Counted from the first letter of the stretch, positions 1 through 5,660 are shown. The stretch is DNA of 8,146 nucleotides from Sedimenticola sp. (GCA_027023915.1 JALVUB010000135.1:1-8146); one strand, 5' to 3'. The notes: generated by a model not told the origin, from the sequence alone. A program made the numbers and translations.

Positions 1-1
1 A

Positions 2-523
2 GCCTGGGTGCCGGTGGATGAATGTGAACAGGGTGACTGCCGGGTTGACCAGGACAAGGTGTTGATCGAATGTGCCATGGGTGCCCGCTGGGGATTTTAC
101 AAGTTTCCGCCGGACCCGGAGGATGATGATCCCATAGGAGAAGGCCGGCTGAGTTGGCGGCCCATGGAGATGGAACCCTTGCCACAGGTGGAAGAGGTGA
201 ACCAGAAGGCATTGAACCGGCCTGAAGCCGTGGCGCTGCTGTTTGATCTTTCGCTACCCCTTAAGCCGCAGATGGAACAGGCACGACGCCAGTTGCAGAT
301 GGAAGCGGCGGCACGCCGACGGCAGGGACTTTTGATGCCCAGGCGGATTTCAACCCAGAAAGGACATTTGACTTTGCTGCTCCGCCTGCTGGACGCGGAG
401 GCCGTGGCGGAAACTGAAGAAGCGGCACATGTATTGGGAGGTGTTGACGGCAATCTCCTTTTGCGTCAAGCTCGCCAGATGATGGAGGGGAAGTACAGGG
501 AGTTGTTGCTTTTTCCGCCATAA
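2..523 (+). CDS. DUF2285/RovC-like DNA-binding protein, 5'-truncated by window edge
   Basis: The reading frame is open to the left edge of the window, so the true start is probably outside; the first internal start codon is GTG at 8, giving 171 residues. Two blocks recall proteins with a DUF2285 (RovC-like, type VI secretion activator) DNA-binding domain: an RWGF...DP...WRP stretch (about residues 27-52 from that GTG) and a C-terminal helical part with RRIS...LLLRLLD followed by LLRQARQMMEGKYRELL, like the family's ending R-x-x-x-x-L-M-x-G-x-YR-x-LL. Such proteins usually carry an extra N-terminal helical segment, which here would lie outside the window. There is no signal peptide or membrane segment. 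It is probably a transcription factor; in other genomes such genes are often on integrative elements. It ends 17 bases before the diguanylate cyclase at 541 and may share its transcript. The family call is from memory of sequence patterns and is moderate. Confidence 0.5.
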   Translation, partial: AWVPVDECEQGDCRVDQDKVLIECAMGARWGFYKFPPDPEDDDPIGEGRLSWRPMEMEPLPQVEEVNQKALNRPEAVALLFDLSLPLKPQMEQARRQLQMEAAARRRQGLLMPRRISTQKGHLTLLLRLLDAEAVAETEEAAHVLGGVDGNLLLRQARQMMEGKYRELLLFPP

Positions 524-527
524 CCCC

Positions 528-532
528 GGAGG
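528..532 (+). promoter_or_regulatory. Ribosome binding site deciding the GTG start at 541
   Basis: GGAGG lies 8 bases before the GTG at 541 and just after the upstream stop codon (521-523). No ATG in this frame has a comparable site, so it fixes the non-ATG start of the membrane diguanylate cyclase. Confidence 0.7.
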
Positions 533-540
533 CAAGCCCT

Positions 541-1683
541 GTGAAGCTGCCTTTGCACATTGGCCGTTTTCAACCGCCGGAACTCGAATGGCAGTTCCAG
601 AGGCATCTGGCGGAAAAATATTGGTTGCAGAACACCGTTGCGGCCATCTCCGGCATTCTGCTGTTTATCCTGTTTGGCATCGTGGATGTCATGGTGCTGC
701 CCAAGGGATGGGCTGCATTGTGGCATCTTCGTTACCTGGTGGGGCTTCCCCTGATTCTGGTTGCTCTGGGATTTCAATTCATTCCCCGCATTGGCAAGCG
801 TTATTCCGGTCCCGTTGTAATGGCTGCCATGCTGGCGGCGGGCATCACCATCAGCCTGATGAACCTGTACATGCCGGCAGGGGAGGAAAACCTCTATTTT
901 TACGGTCTGATGCTGGTGCTGGTGTTTTCTCATGTGTTCTGGCGCACCCGCATGACCTGGCCCACCGCAGGTGCGCTTCTCAATTACGTCATCTATCTGG
1001 GAATCACCTTCGTGGCGGGCTCGGCATCGTCGGCGCAGTTGGCGGCAGGCGGCTTCTATTACTTTTCCGCTTTGTTGATTTTTATGTACGCGGGTTGGTT
1101 TATGGAACGTCAGGAACGGCAGGCTTTTCTCATGCAGCGGGAGCTGGAGGTGGCGGCCACCAGCGACAGTCTGACCGGTATCGCCAACCGGCGTGCTTTC
1201 TTCACCCACCTCAATCGCGAGTGGCGCCGCGCCTTGCGCGAGGAACGGGCGCTCTGTCTGTTGGAGGTGGATATCGACAACATGAAGGAGATCAACGACA
1301 CTGGTGGTCACGCCGCCGGGGATGTGGCGCTCAAGAGCGTGGCCAAGGTGCTTTCCAGTCATGCGCGGCGGCCAGGGGATCTTGCGGCGCGTCTGGGTGG
1401 TGATGAATTCGTTTTGCTTTTGTCTGGTGGCACCGTTGAACTGGCCTGCAAAACAGGGGAGCGGATCGTCAAGGCGGTGCGGGAACAGGCTGGAACCCTG
1501 CCGTTGACAGTGAGTGTGGGCGTGGCCTGCCGCCCGGCCCGGGTGGGCGAGGATTCGGAGCGGTTGATCCGCATGGCGGATCTGGCCTTGTACAAGGCCA
1601 AAAGAGAAGGGCGCAACCGGGCTTCCTGCAAATGCGCCATGGATCTGATGCCCGAGTCTGGTGCTTATCAAAATTCGGCCTGA
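541..1683 (+). CDS. Membrane-bound diguanylate cyclase (GGDEF)
   Basis: This 380-residue protein should make cyclic di-GMP from two GTP at the inner membrane. The N-terminal half holds about six hydrophobic segments (roughly residues 32-53, 63-82, 91-108, 117-134, 141-160, 169-187) and probably acts as an integral membrane sensor; it does not match a named MASE domain that I can place with certainty. A linker rich in charged residues leads to a complete GGDEF domain (about 205-365): DSLTGIANRRAF at 209-220, metal-binding Asp in EVDID (about 244), and intact GGDEF at 286-290. The inhibitory I-site RPGD is at 277-280, exactly five residues before GGDEF, so product feedback inhibition is expected. 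The usual NDTYGH reads NDTGGH (Y to G). No EAL or HD-GYP domain is present. It probably follows the upstream gene in one transcript. Its last 16 bases overlap the 3' end of the opposing TetR gene. Confidence 0.93.
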   Translation: MKLPLHIGRFQPPELEWQFQRHLAEKYWLQNTVAAISGILLFILFGIVDVMVLPKGWAALWHLRYLVGLPLILVALGFQFIPRIGKRYSGPVVMAAMLAAGITISLMNLYMPAGEENLYFYGLMLVLVFSHVFWRTRMTWPTAGALLNYVIYLGITFVAGSASSAQLAAGGFYYFSALLIFMYAGWFMERQERQAFLMQRELEVAATSDSLTGIANRRAFFTHLNREWRRALREERALCLLEVDIDNMKEINDTGGHAAGDVALKSVAKVLSSHARRPGDLAARLGGDEFVLLLSGGTVELACKTGERIVKAVREQAGTLPLTVSVGVACRPARVGEDSERLIRMADLALYKAKREGRNRASCKCAMDLMPESGAYQNSA

Positions 1684-2261
1684 TCCTCTCCCGATGCCAA
1701 TTGCTCGAGCCAGTGGTGGAGCAGTTTGGTCTCCCGCATCAAAAAGCGCCGGTCGCCATAGACATGAGCGACCATGCTGATCCCCTGGCCCCGGGCCAGC
1801 AGTCTGCGTGCAAACTCCCGCGCCCGACCGGCGTAGCCCAGTTCGGCGAACTGATCGGTAAGCCAGTCTTCAAAACGCAAAAACATTTCCCTGGCCTCGG
1901 CATGAAGCGTCGGGTCGTTCTTTGCCAGCTCGGCGTTGATGGTGCCCATGGGACAGCCGTATTGGAGCAGGGCGTCGGCGCTGTCGGGAAGAAGATCAAG
2001 AAAACGCTTGAGTCTTTCCAGTGGAGTGGGGTAGCGTTCTGTCCATGACTGGAGCATCTGCTCGATACGGCCCAGACGATAGGCCATGGCGGCGTGAAAT
2101 ATCTCTCCCTTGCTTTTGAAGTAATAGTAGATGTTGCCCCGGGGAACGCCGGAGGCGTTGACTACATCGGTAAACGAGGTGTTGTGATAGCCCTTGTGAT
2201 AGAAGAGGCGGTTGGCCGCTTCCACAATACGCTGCCGGGTTCGTTCGCTTTTGCGGGACAA
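1668..2261 (-). CDS. TetR/AcrR-family transcriptional repressor
   Basis: The N-terminal helix-turn-helix is typical: SERTRQRIVEAANRLF, then TSFTDVVNASGVPRGNIYYYF, the classic TetR recognition-helix pattern ending in YYYF-x-x-K. The C-terminal ligand domain contains YGCPMGTINAEL, a GCP motif seen in a subset of TetR proteins (TetR_C_11 or LmrA/YxaF-like, from memory). The ligand cannot be read from sequence. The frame is open back to a TTG at 2297 (209 residues), but that TTG sits only a few bases after a perfect TATAAT on the same strand (2300-2305), where transcription should just be starting. I therefore prefer the TTG at 2261 (197 residues, beginning LSRKSERTRQR), which has AAAGG about 11 bases upstream and gives a normal TetR N-terminus. 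No ATG is available. The gene is divergent from fleQ and convergent with the membrane cyclase; its targets could be itself, its neighbours or distant genes. Confidence 0.88.
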   Translation of the reverse strand: MSRKSERTRQRIVEAANRLFYHKGYHNTSFTDVVNASGVPRGNIYYYFKSKGEIFHAAMAYRLGRIEQMLQSWTERYPTPLERLKRFLDLLPDSADALLQYGCPMGTINAELAKNDPTLHAEAREMFLRFEDWLTDQFAELGYAGRAREFARRLLARGQGISMVAHVYGDRRFLMRETKLLHHWLEQLASGEDQAEF

Positions 2262-2299
2262 GGGGGCTTTTGCCTTTTTCGAATGTCTGACGAACAAAG

Positions 2300-2305
2300 A
2301 TTATA
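2300..2305 (-). promoter_or_regulatory. Candidate -10 box for the TetR gene
   Basis: The reverse strand reads a perfect TATAAT here, about 38 bases before the preferred TTG start. No good -35 box lies 16-18 bases further up (GC-rich there), so the promoter may need an activator or be weak. Support is one perfect hexamer only. Confidence 0.4.
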
Positions 2306-2403
2306 GCCCGCGTTGGCCGACAGCCGGCGGTTGGGAACCATGACCAATGTCATTTCGGGCTGTAACAGAGTTTTCTTAAAATGTCCTTAACAAGGTGTTA
2401 AAC

Positions 2404-2432
2404 TTGAATTTCCTTTTGGAAGAGACTAGAAA
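2404..2432 (+). promoter_or_regulatory. Candidate sigma-70 promoter for fleQ
   Basis: TTGAAT (2404-2409) and TAGAAA (2427-2432) are 17 bases apart; each matches four of six consensus bases. They lie in the AT-richest part of the gap between the TetR gene and fleQ. Transcription from here would give a leader of about 330 bases that includes the whole hairpin element before fleQ. A short inverted repeat, TTAAC-N5-GTTAA (2387-2401), abuts the -35 box and could be an operator. No convincing sigma-54 (-24/-12) site was found in the gap. Confidence 0.35.
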
Positions 2433-2459
2433 ACAAGAAAAAATTCACGGAGCCTGCGA

Positions 2460-2511
2460 TCAATTCCAGCTTAATAAAGTCGTGTTGCAGGATGCCAGGT
2501 TCGGGAATTGA
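2460..2511 (+). repeat. Inverted repeat in fleQ leader (8-bp arms)
   Basis: TCAATTCC (2460-2467) and GGAATTGA (2504-2511) are perfect reverse complements around a 36-base loop. The right arm directly precedes a purine-rich GGGGAGG (2512-2518) resembling a ribosome binding site. It may be a leader stem or chance. Confidence 0.3.
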
Positions 2512-2523
2512 GGGGAGGCTCTG

Positions 2524-2751
2524 GTGTTGGAGCAAAGGTTTCAAGAAAGACTTGGTTTTCCAGCCTTTTTTGAACGGATGCGCCAGCTCGCATGGGAAGG
2601 TCTGAAAAATTCAGACCTTCCTCCGGCACATGGATGTGCCGGCAAAATCAGTGGCCCCAAGCTATTGATTTTGGAGCTAGCCGCAAACCGCGTTTGCGGC
2701 GCGGCGAGCACTGATAAAGCCATGAAAGGCTTTTATCAGAGCTTCCCATAA
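2524..2751 (+). CDS. Doubtful small ORF in fleQ leader
   Basis: A 75-codon frame starts at GTG 2524 with a well-placed GGGGAGG (2512-2518, about 5 bases upstream) and ends at the TAA at 2749-2751, 19 bases before fleQ. The first 22 or so codons give a plausible amphipathic helix (LEQRFQERLGFPAFFERMRQLA). The remaining two thirds is read straight through the hairpin element 2592-2749, so that part is unlikely to be a selected protein. It could be a leader peptide, the remains of a gene interrupted by the element, or not translated at all. No known family is recognised. Confidence 0.2.
   Translation: MLEQRFQERLGFPAFFERMRQLAWEGLKNSDLPPAHGCAGKISGPKLLILELAANRVCGAASTDKAMKGFYQSFP
2578..2593 (+). 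repeat. Small hairpin at left edge of the inverted-repeat element
   Basis: ATGCG (2578-2582) pairs perfectly with CGCAT (2589-2593) across a 6-base loop. It directly abuts the next, larger hairpin at 2595. Confidence 0.4.
2595..2621 (+). repeat. Perfect 12-bp stem-loop
   Basis: GGAAGGTCTGAA (2595-2606) pairs perfectly with TTCAGACCTTCC (2610-2621) over a 3-base AAA loop; G2594-T2622 could extend it. No U-rich tract follows, so it is not a standard intrinsic terminator. Confidence 0.75.
2623..2642 (+). repeat. Perfect 8-bp stem-loop
   Basis: CCGGCACA (2623-2630) pairs with TGTGCCGG (2635-2642) over a TGGA tetraloop. It begins one base after the preceding stem-loop, so the two would stack. 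Confidence 0.7.
2647..2715 (+). repeat. Long-range stem enclosing a GC-rich hairpin
   Basis: ATCAGTG (2647-2653) pairs with CACTGAT (2709-2715). Inside it, GCCGCAAA (2680-2687) pairs perfectly with TTTGCGGC (2693-2700) around a 5-base loop. The right arm of the outer stem shares bases 2711-2715 with the next hairpin, so only one of the two can form at a time. Confidence 0.5.
2711..2739 (+). repeat. 11-bp stem-loop with one bulge near the fleQ ribosome binding site
   Basis: CTGATAAAGCC (2711-2721) pairs with GGCTTTTATCAG (2728-2739) with one bulged T and an ATGAAA loop. It ends 15 bases before the fleQ ribosome binding site and overlaps the right terminal repeat of the element. Confidence 0.6.
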
Positions 2752-2754
2752 TTC

Positions 2755-2760
2755 AGGAGG
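2755..2760 (+). promoter_or_regulatory. Ribosome binding site for fleQ (GTG start)
   Basis: AGGAGG lies 10 bases before the GTG at 2771; the purine run continues to about 2767. It sets the fleQ start at a GTG, and it lies just outside the right end of the hairpin element. Confidence 0.7.
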
Positions 2761-2770
2761 GAGAGAAACA

Positions 2771-4192
2771 GTGTCAGAATCGGTAGTAATTTATACCGAA
2801 AACGAAACAGACGATCACGGGCTCAAAACCATACTCGAATTTCTTGGCCACGAAGTGTTTGTCGTGGCTTCGAAAGAAGAGCTTGAAACCTTTTTCGGGT
2901 CACCGCCGGGGGATCTGTTGACCCTTGTCATCGCGCGTCCCCTGGAAGAGGGGGAACAAAAAGCGTTGGCCGACATGGTGGAAAAGAACGCGCCCCATGT
3001 GCTGCCGGTCGTGCTTTTCGAACCACCCGCCGAAGGCGAGCCGCCCATTCTGCTGAATTACCCTCGTGACTGGCCCCTGGTTCAGCTTCCGCTGAACCAG
3101 GAACAGCTTTTACAGGCGCTGGAACAAGCGCGCAAAAAACACAGGCCGCCTGCGGAAAAGGAGGGGCGGCGGCCTCCACATCTGTTTCGCAGCCTGATCG
3201 GCAGCAGCGCGGCCATACAGCGGATCCGTAACGAGATCTATCAGGTGGCGCCCACCGAGGCCAATGTGCTCATCATGGGCGAATCGGGCACCGGCAAGGA
3301 GGTGACGGCGCGCAACATTCACTATTACTCCAAGCGAAGGGGCAAGCCGTTCGTGCCGGTAAACTGTGGCGCCATTCCCAAGGATCTGCTCGAATCAGAG
3401 CTGTTTGGTCACGAAAAAGGCGCTTTTACGGGCGCGCTTACCGCTCGCGAAGGGCGTTTCGCCATGGCCGAAGGGGGCACTCTGTTTCTCGACGAGATTG
3501 GTGAAATGCCCATGGAGATGCAGGTCAAGCTCCTGCGGGTGCTGGAAGACCGTACCTATGAGCGGGTGGGGGGAAACCGCCAGTTGAAAGCGGACGTACG
3601 AATCGTGGCGGCCACCAACCGCAACCTGGAAGAGATGGTGCGTGAAGGCAAGTTCCGCGAGGATCTCTTCTATCGGCTGGAGGTCTTTCCCATCATACTG
3701 CCGCCGTTGCGGGAACGGGTTGAGGATCTGCCCCTGCTCATCGTTCAGCTCAACGAAAGGATGGAGAACGAGAAGAACTGCGGCGTGCATCTCTCGCCAG
3801 AGGCCATCGCGGTTCTCTCCCGGTACGACTGGCCGGGCAACGTGCGTGAGCTGGCCAACCTGATGGAGCGGCTGGCCATTCAGTTTCCCCACGGCTTGGT
3901 GCAGGTGAAGGATTTGCCTGCCAAATATCGAAGCGGCGTCGTGGTGGAAGAGGGCGTTGAAGCGGAGCTGGTGCAAGAGAGCAGTTTTGCCGCCGTCATG
4001 GGGACGGACTGCGTGCCCCATATTCCACCGGGAGGACTCGATCTGAAATCCTACATTTCAGAGCTGGAGCAGAGCCTTATCAAAGAAGCGTTGGAAGAGT
4101 CGGGTGGCGTGGTGGCTCATGCCGCCAAGTTGTTGGGATTGCGGCGCACCACACTGGCGGAAAAGATGCGCAAGTACGGTCTCAACCGCTGA
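2771..4192 (+). CDS. fleQ: Flagellar master regulator FleQ/FlrA (sigma-54 activator)
   Basis: This 473-residue bacterial enhancer-binding protein should activate sigma-54 transcription of early flagellar genes; FleQ also controls exopolysaccharide genes in Pseudomonas. An N-terminal receiver-like domain (1-125) lacks the phosphorylatable Asp (the expected site reads LVIARP), as in FleQ. LFRSLIG at 138-144 is the FleQ signature before the AAA+ domain. In that domain, Walker A is GESGTGKE (170-177), GAFTGA is 217-222, Walker B is TLFLDE (237-242), arginine-finger candidates are R296/R302, and DWPGNVREL is 353-361. The C-terminal helix-turn-helix (about 443-472) ends RRTTLAEKMRKYGLNR, nearly identical to FleQ. 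Relative to the P. aeruginosa cyclic di-GMP site as I recall it (R144, R185, N186, E330, R334), R140, R181, N182 and R330 are kept but the E330 position is Gln (Q326). Unlike Pseudomonas, no fleS/fleR genes follow; the next gene is on the other strand. Confidence 0.92.
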   Translation: MSESVVIYTENETDDHGLKTILEFLGHEVFVVASKEELETFFGSPPGDLLTLVIARPLEEGEQKALADMVEKNAPHVLPVVLFEPPAEGEPPILLNYPRDWPLVQLPLNQEQLLQALEQARKKHRPPAEKEGRRPPHLFRSLIGSSAAIQRIRNEIYQVAPTEANVLIMGESGTGKEVTARNIHYYSKRRGKPFVPVNCGAIPKDLLESELFGHEKGAFTGALTAREGRFAMAEGGTLFLDEIGEMPMEMQVKLLRVLEDRTYERVGGNRQLKADVRIVAATNRNLEEMVREGKFREDLFYRLEVFPIILPPLRERVEDLPLLIVQLNERMENEKNCGVHLSPEAIAVLSRYDWPGNVRELANLMERLAIQFPHGLVQVKDLPAKYRSGVVVEEGVEAELVQESSFAAVMGTDCVPHIPPGGLDLKSYISELEQSLIKEALEESGGVVAHAAKLLGLRRTTLAEKMRKYGLNR

Positions 4193-4810
4193 TTATCCTT
4201 TTCCCATCGCTCTGCAGATGTCGTGACGCCGCAGGCTCTGTTCCTTGCAGAGCACATGACGGATGATGAGGTCGGTGTCCTGAACCCGCATGTGCTTGAA
4301 CTCCACGCCCACGCGGAATGGGAAGCCTGCCGATTCCGCCTGTTCGCCGGATGGCTGGCAATAGACCACCCGGCCGAAGGACTCTATGCCGATTCGGGTG
4401 TAGGGGAACATCATGCGCAACTTCAGTATGCGGCCCGCATCGATGGGGTTTTGTACCTCGAACGAGAGCCCGCCAGCGCTGATGTTCACCTCCTGGCTGG
4501 GCAGATCGTCCAGGCCGGTTTCGCTTTGGAACAGCACTTCCGCCAGCATCTCCAGCTTGTCGTCGATGGCCTGCAGATACTCCGCCAGATCCTTGGAGCG
4601 GGATTCCAAGCGGCGCATCACAGGTTTTATGGACCGGTCCAGCGCGGCGAACTGGGCCTTCAGATTGAAGGCGTTCACCCTGCTGTTGGAAGCCTTGTTC
4701 TTCTCCTCCAGGTACTCCTCCTCGTCCATGATCTGGTAGGTCAGGAAGATCTGATCCTGAATACGGAAAAAACTGCGCCGCTCCCTGCCTGCCTTGCATT
4801 TGTCAGCCAT
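4193..4810 (-). CDS. Atypical PilZ-domain protein with helical insert (tPilZ/XC6012-like)
   Basis: This 205-residue cytoplasmic protein is likely a cyclic di-GMP receptor or PilZ adaptor. The N-terminus has R12-S-F-F-R16 (the RxxxR binding motif) followed by a beta strand; the second motif, N109-I-S-A-G-G114 (D/NxSxxG), is about 90 residues further on rather than the usual 25-30. In between (about 30-105) is a charged helical stretch, probably a coiled coil. This matches, from memory, the tPilZ architecture of Xanthomonas XC6012, where long helices mediate tetramer formation. The C-terminal part (115-190) supplies the remaining strands (VGVEF, LIIRHVL). The ATG (4808-4810) has AGGAG 7 bases upstream and overlaps the pomB stop, so it should be translationally coupled to the stator genes, suggesting a role at the motor like YcgR/FlgZ, though it lacks the YcgR N-terminal domain. 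Its TAA directly abuts the fleQ stop. Confidence 0.82.
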   Translation of the reverse strand: MADKCKAGRERRSFFRIQDQIFLTYQIMDEEEYLEEKNKASNSRVNAFNLKAQFAALDRSIKPVMRRLESRSKDLAEYLQAIDDKLEMLAEVLFQSETGLDDLPSQEVNISAGGLSFEVQNPIDAGRILKLRMMFPYTRIGIESFGRVVYCQPSGEQAESAGFPFRVGVEFKHMRVQDTDLIIRHVLCKEQSLRRHDICRAMGKG

Positions 4811-5660
4811 CGTTTTTCTCCTGATTTTTTGCCGAATCGGGTTTCTTTTCCTTGTCCCTGCCGTACACCAGCGTTACTTCCACGCGGCGGTTTTTTGCCC
4901 GCCCCTTCGACGTGGTGTTGGGAGCAATGGGCTTGGTATCGCCAAATGCGGCGATCTTGAAACGCTTTTTGTCGAACTTTCCGCTTTTCAACAGCTCTTC
5001 GATAACTGTCACAGCGCGGGAGGCGGAAAGTTCCCAGTTGGAACGGAAACGGCCGTTGTGGATGGGGACGTTGTCGGTGTGTCCCGCCACCACGATTTTT
5101 CCGGCGGTGGCCTGTTTAAGCGCCTTGACCATCTTCTTGATTACCTTGCGGAAAGGGCGGATCATCTGCGCGCTGCCGGAAGGGAAGGAGCCCTTTTCAC
5201 GGATGCGGATGATGATCTTGCGGCCACGTGTTTCCACCTCGATCAGCCCCTGCTCTATCTCTTTTTCCAGGGCAAGGCGGATTTTTTCACTCTCTTTCTT
5301 GATCTCCCTGGCTTCCTGGGAAGGAATGGAAGGCGATTCGCCCAGCACCGGATACTGGTGATAGTCGTCCGCGGTGGACTGTTTCACCTGGTTGAACGGT
5401 GTCGGCTTGGTTTTCCCCGGCGAGAAGTTGCGGGCGATGACATTGATTCCCTTGGGCGGATCTTTTACTTTCACCTGTCGCTGCACACCGAAAGCCTCTT
5501 TCATAGAGCCAGCCACCTGCTTGTATTTTTCGACATCCATTTCCGAAAAGGAGAACAGCAGCACAAAGAAAGAGAGCAGCAGCGACATCAGGTCGGAGAA
5601 GGTCATCACCCATGCCGGGGTGCCTTCTGGACATTTCTGTTGTTGGCAATCGTCGCTCAT
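4803..5660 (-). CDS. pomB: Flagellar motor stator protein PomB/MotB
   Basis: This 285-residue inner-membrane protein is the peptidoglycan-anchored stator subunit. After a short cytoplasmic N-terminus with KCPEGTPAW, as in Vibrio PomB, there is one transmembrane helix (about 20-38) carrying the essential ion-binding Asp23 in FSDLMSLL. The following SFSEMDVEKYKQVAGSMK is the conserved plug/linker start. A long periplasmic linker (50-130) leads to an OmpA-like peptidoglycan-binding domain (about 145-268) with GHTDN at 193-197, RSNWELSASRA and NRRVEV at 258-263. Resemblance is to the sodium-driven PomB more than to E. coli MotB; the residue after the TM core that is Cys31 in Vibrio PomB is Ser30 here. 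The start ATG at 5660 is 20 bases after the pomA stop and has only a weak ribosome binding site, suggesting coupling with pomA. Its stop overlaps the PilZ start by 8 bases. Confidence 0.93.
   Translation of the reverse strand: MSDDCQQQKCPEGTPAWVMTFSDLMSLLLSFFVLLFSFSEMDVEKYKQVAGSMKEAFGVQRQVKVKDPPKGINVIARNFSPGKTKPTPFNQVKQSTADDYHQYPVLGESPSIPSQEAREIKKESEKIRLALEKEIEQGLIEVETRGRKIIIRIREKGSFPSGSAQMIRPFRKVIKKMVKALKQATAGKIVVAGHTDNVPIHNGRFRSNWELSASRAVTVIEELLKSGKFDKKRFKIAAFGDTKPIAPNTTSKGRAKNRRVEVTLVYGRDKEKKPDSAKNQEKNDG

Larger units (their letters stand above)
2592..2749. mobile_element. Candidate MITE-like element with 18-bp terminal inverted repeats
   Basis: The left end (2592-2609, ATGGGAAGGTCTGAAAAA) matches the reverse complement of the right end (2732-2749, ATGGGAAGCTCTGATAAA) at 16 of 18 positions, bounding about 158 bp without a convincing gene. 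A third copy of the end sequence, inverted, sits at 2610-2621, so the left end folds on itself. The interior is almost entirely stem-loops: 2595-2621, 2623-2642, 2680-2700 and 2711-2739, plus a 7-bp outer pairing of 2647-2653 with 2709-2715. No clear target duplication is visible beyond a possible AT at each edge. This fits a non-autonomous miniature inverted-repeat element. The alternatives are a BIME/REP-type cluster or a structured leader RNA. The insertion-sequence family supplying a transposase cannot be named. It lies just upstream of the fleQ ribosome binding site and so would be in the fleQ leader. Confidence 0.5.

Noticed and set aside
466..1671. 401-codon open frame on the - strand opposite the membrane diguanylate cyclase
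   Set aside because: Low-complexity His/Gln/Arg-rich translation typical of an antisense frame in GC-rich DNA; the + strand has a complete GGDEF enzyme.
2625..2640. GGCACATGGATGTGC considered as a sigma-54 promoter
   Set aside because: The spacing of the GG and GC elements is wrong and the sequence is fully explained by a perfect hairpin.
2595..2642. Stem-loops considered as an intrinsic terminator before fleQ
   Set aside because: Neither stem is followed by a T-rich run, and fleQ with its own ribosome binding site follows directly.
2592..2749. Integron attC site
   Set aside because: The core sites (GTTRRRY and RYYYAAC) are not present at the ends; the ends read ATGGGAAG and its complement.
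2300..2770. CRISPR array or tRNA in the long gap before fleQ
   Set aside because: There are no regularly spaced direct repeats and no cloverleaf with a TTCGA-type T-arm; the repeats are inverted pairs.
4209..4253. Perfect 8-bp inverted repeat GCTCTGCA/TGCAGAGC, considered as a terminator for fleQ
   Set aside because: The loop is 29 bases, no T tract follows on either strand, and it lies inside the PilZ coding sequence.
4223..4960. Long open frame on the + strand, opposite the PilZ and pomB genes
   Set aside because: It is the antisense of two well-supported genes and its translation shows no family features.
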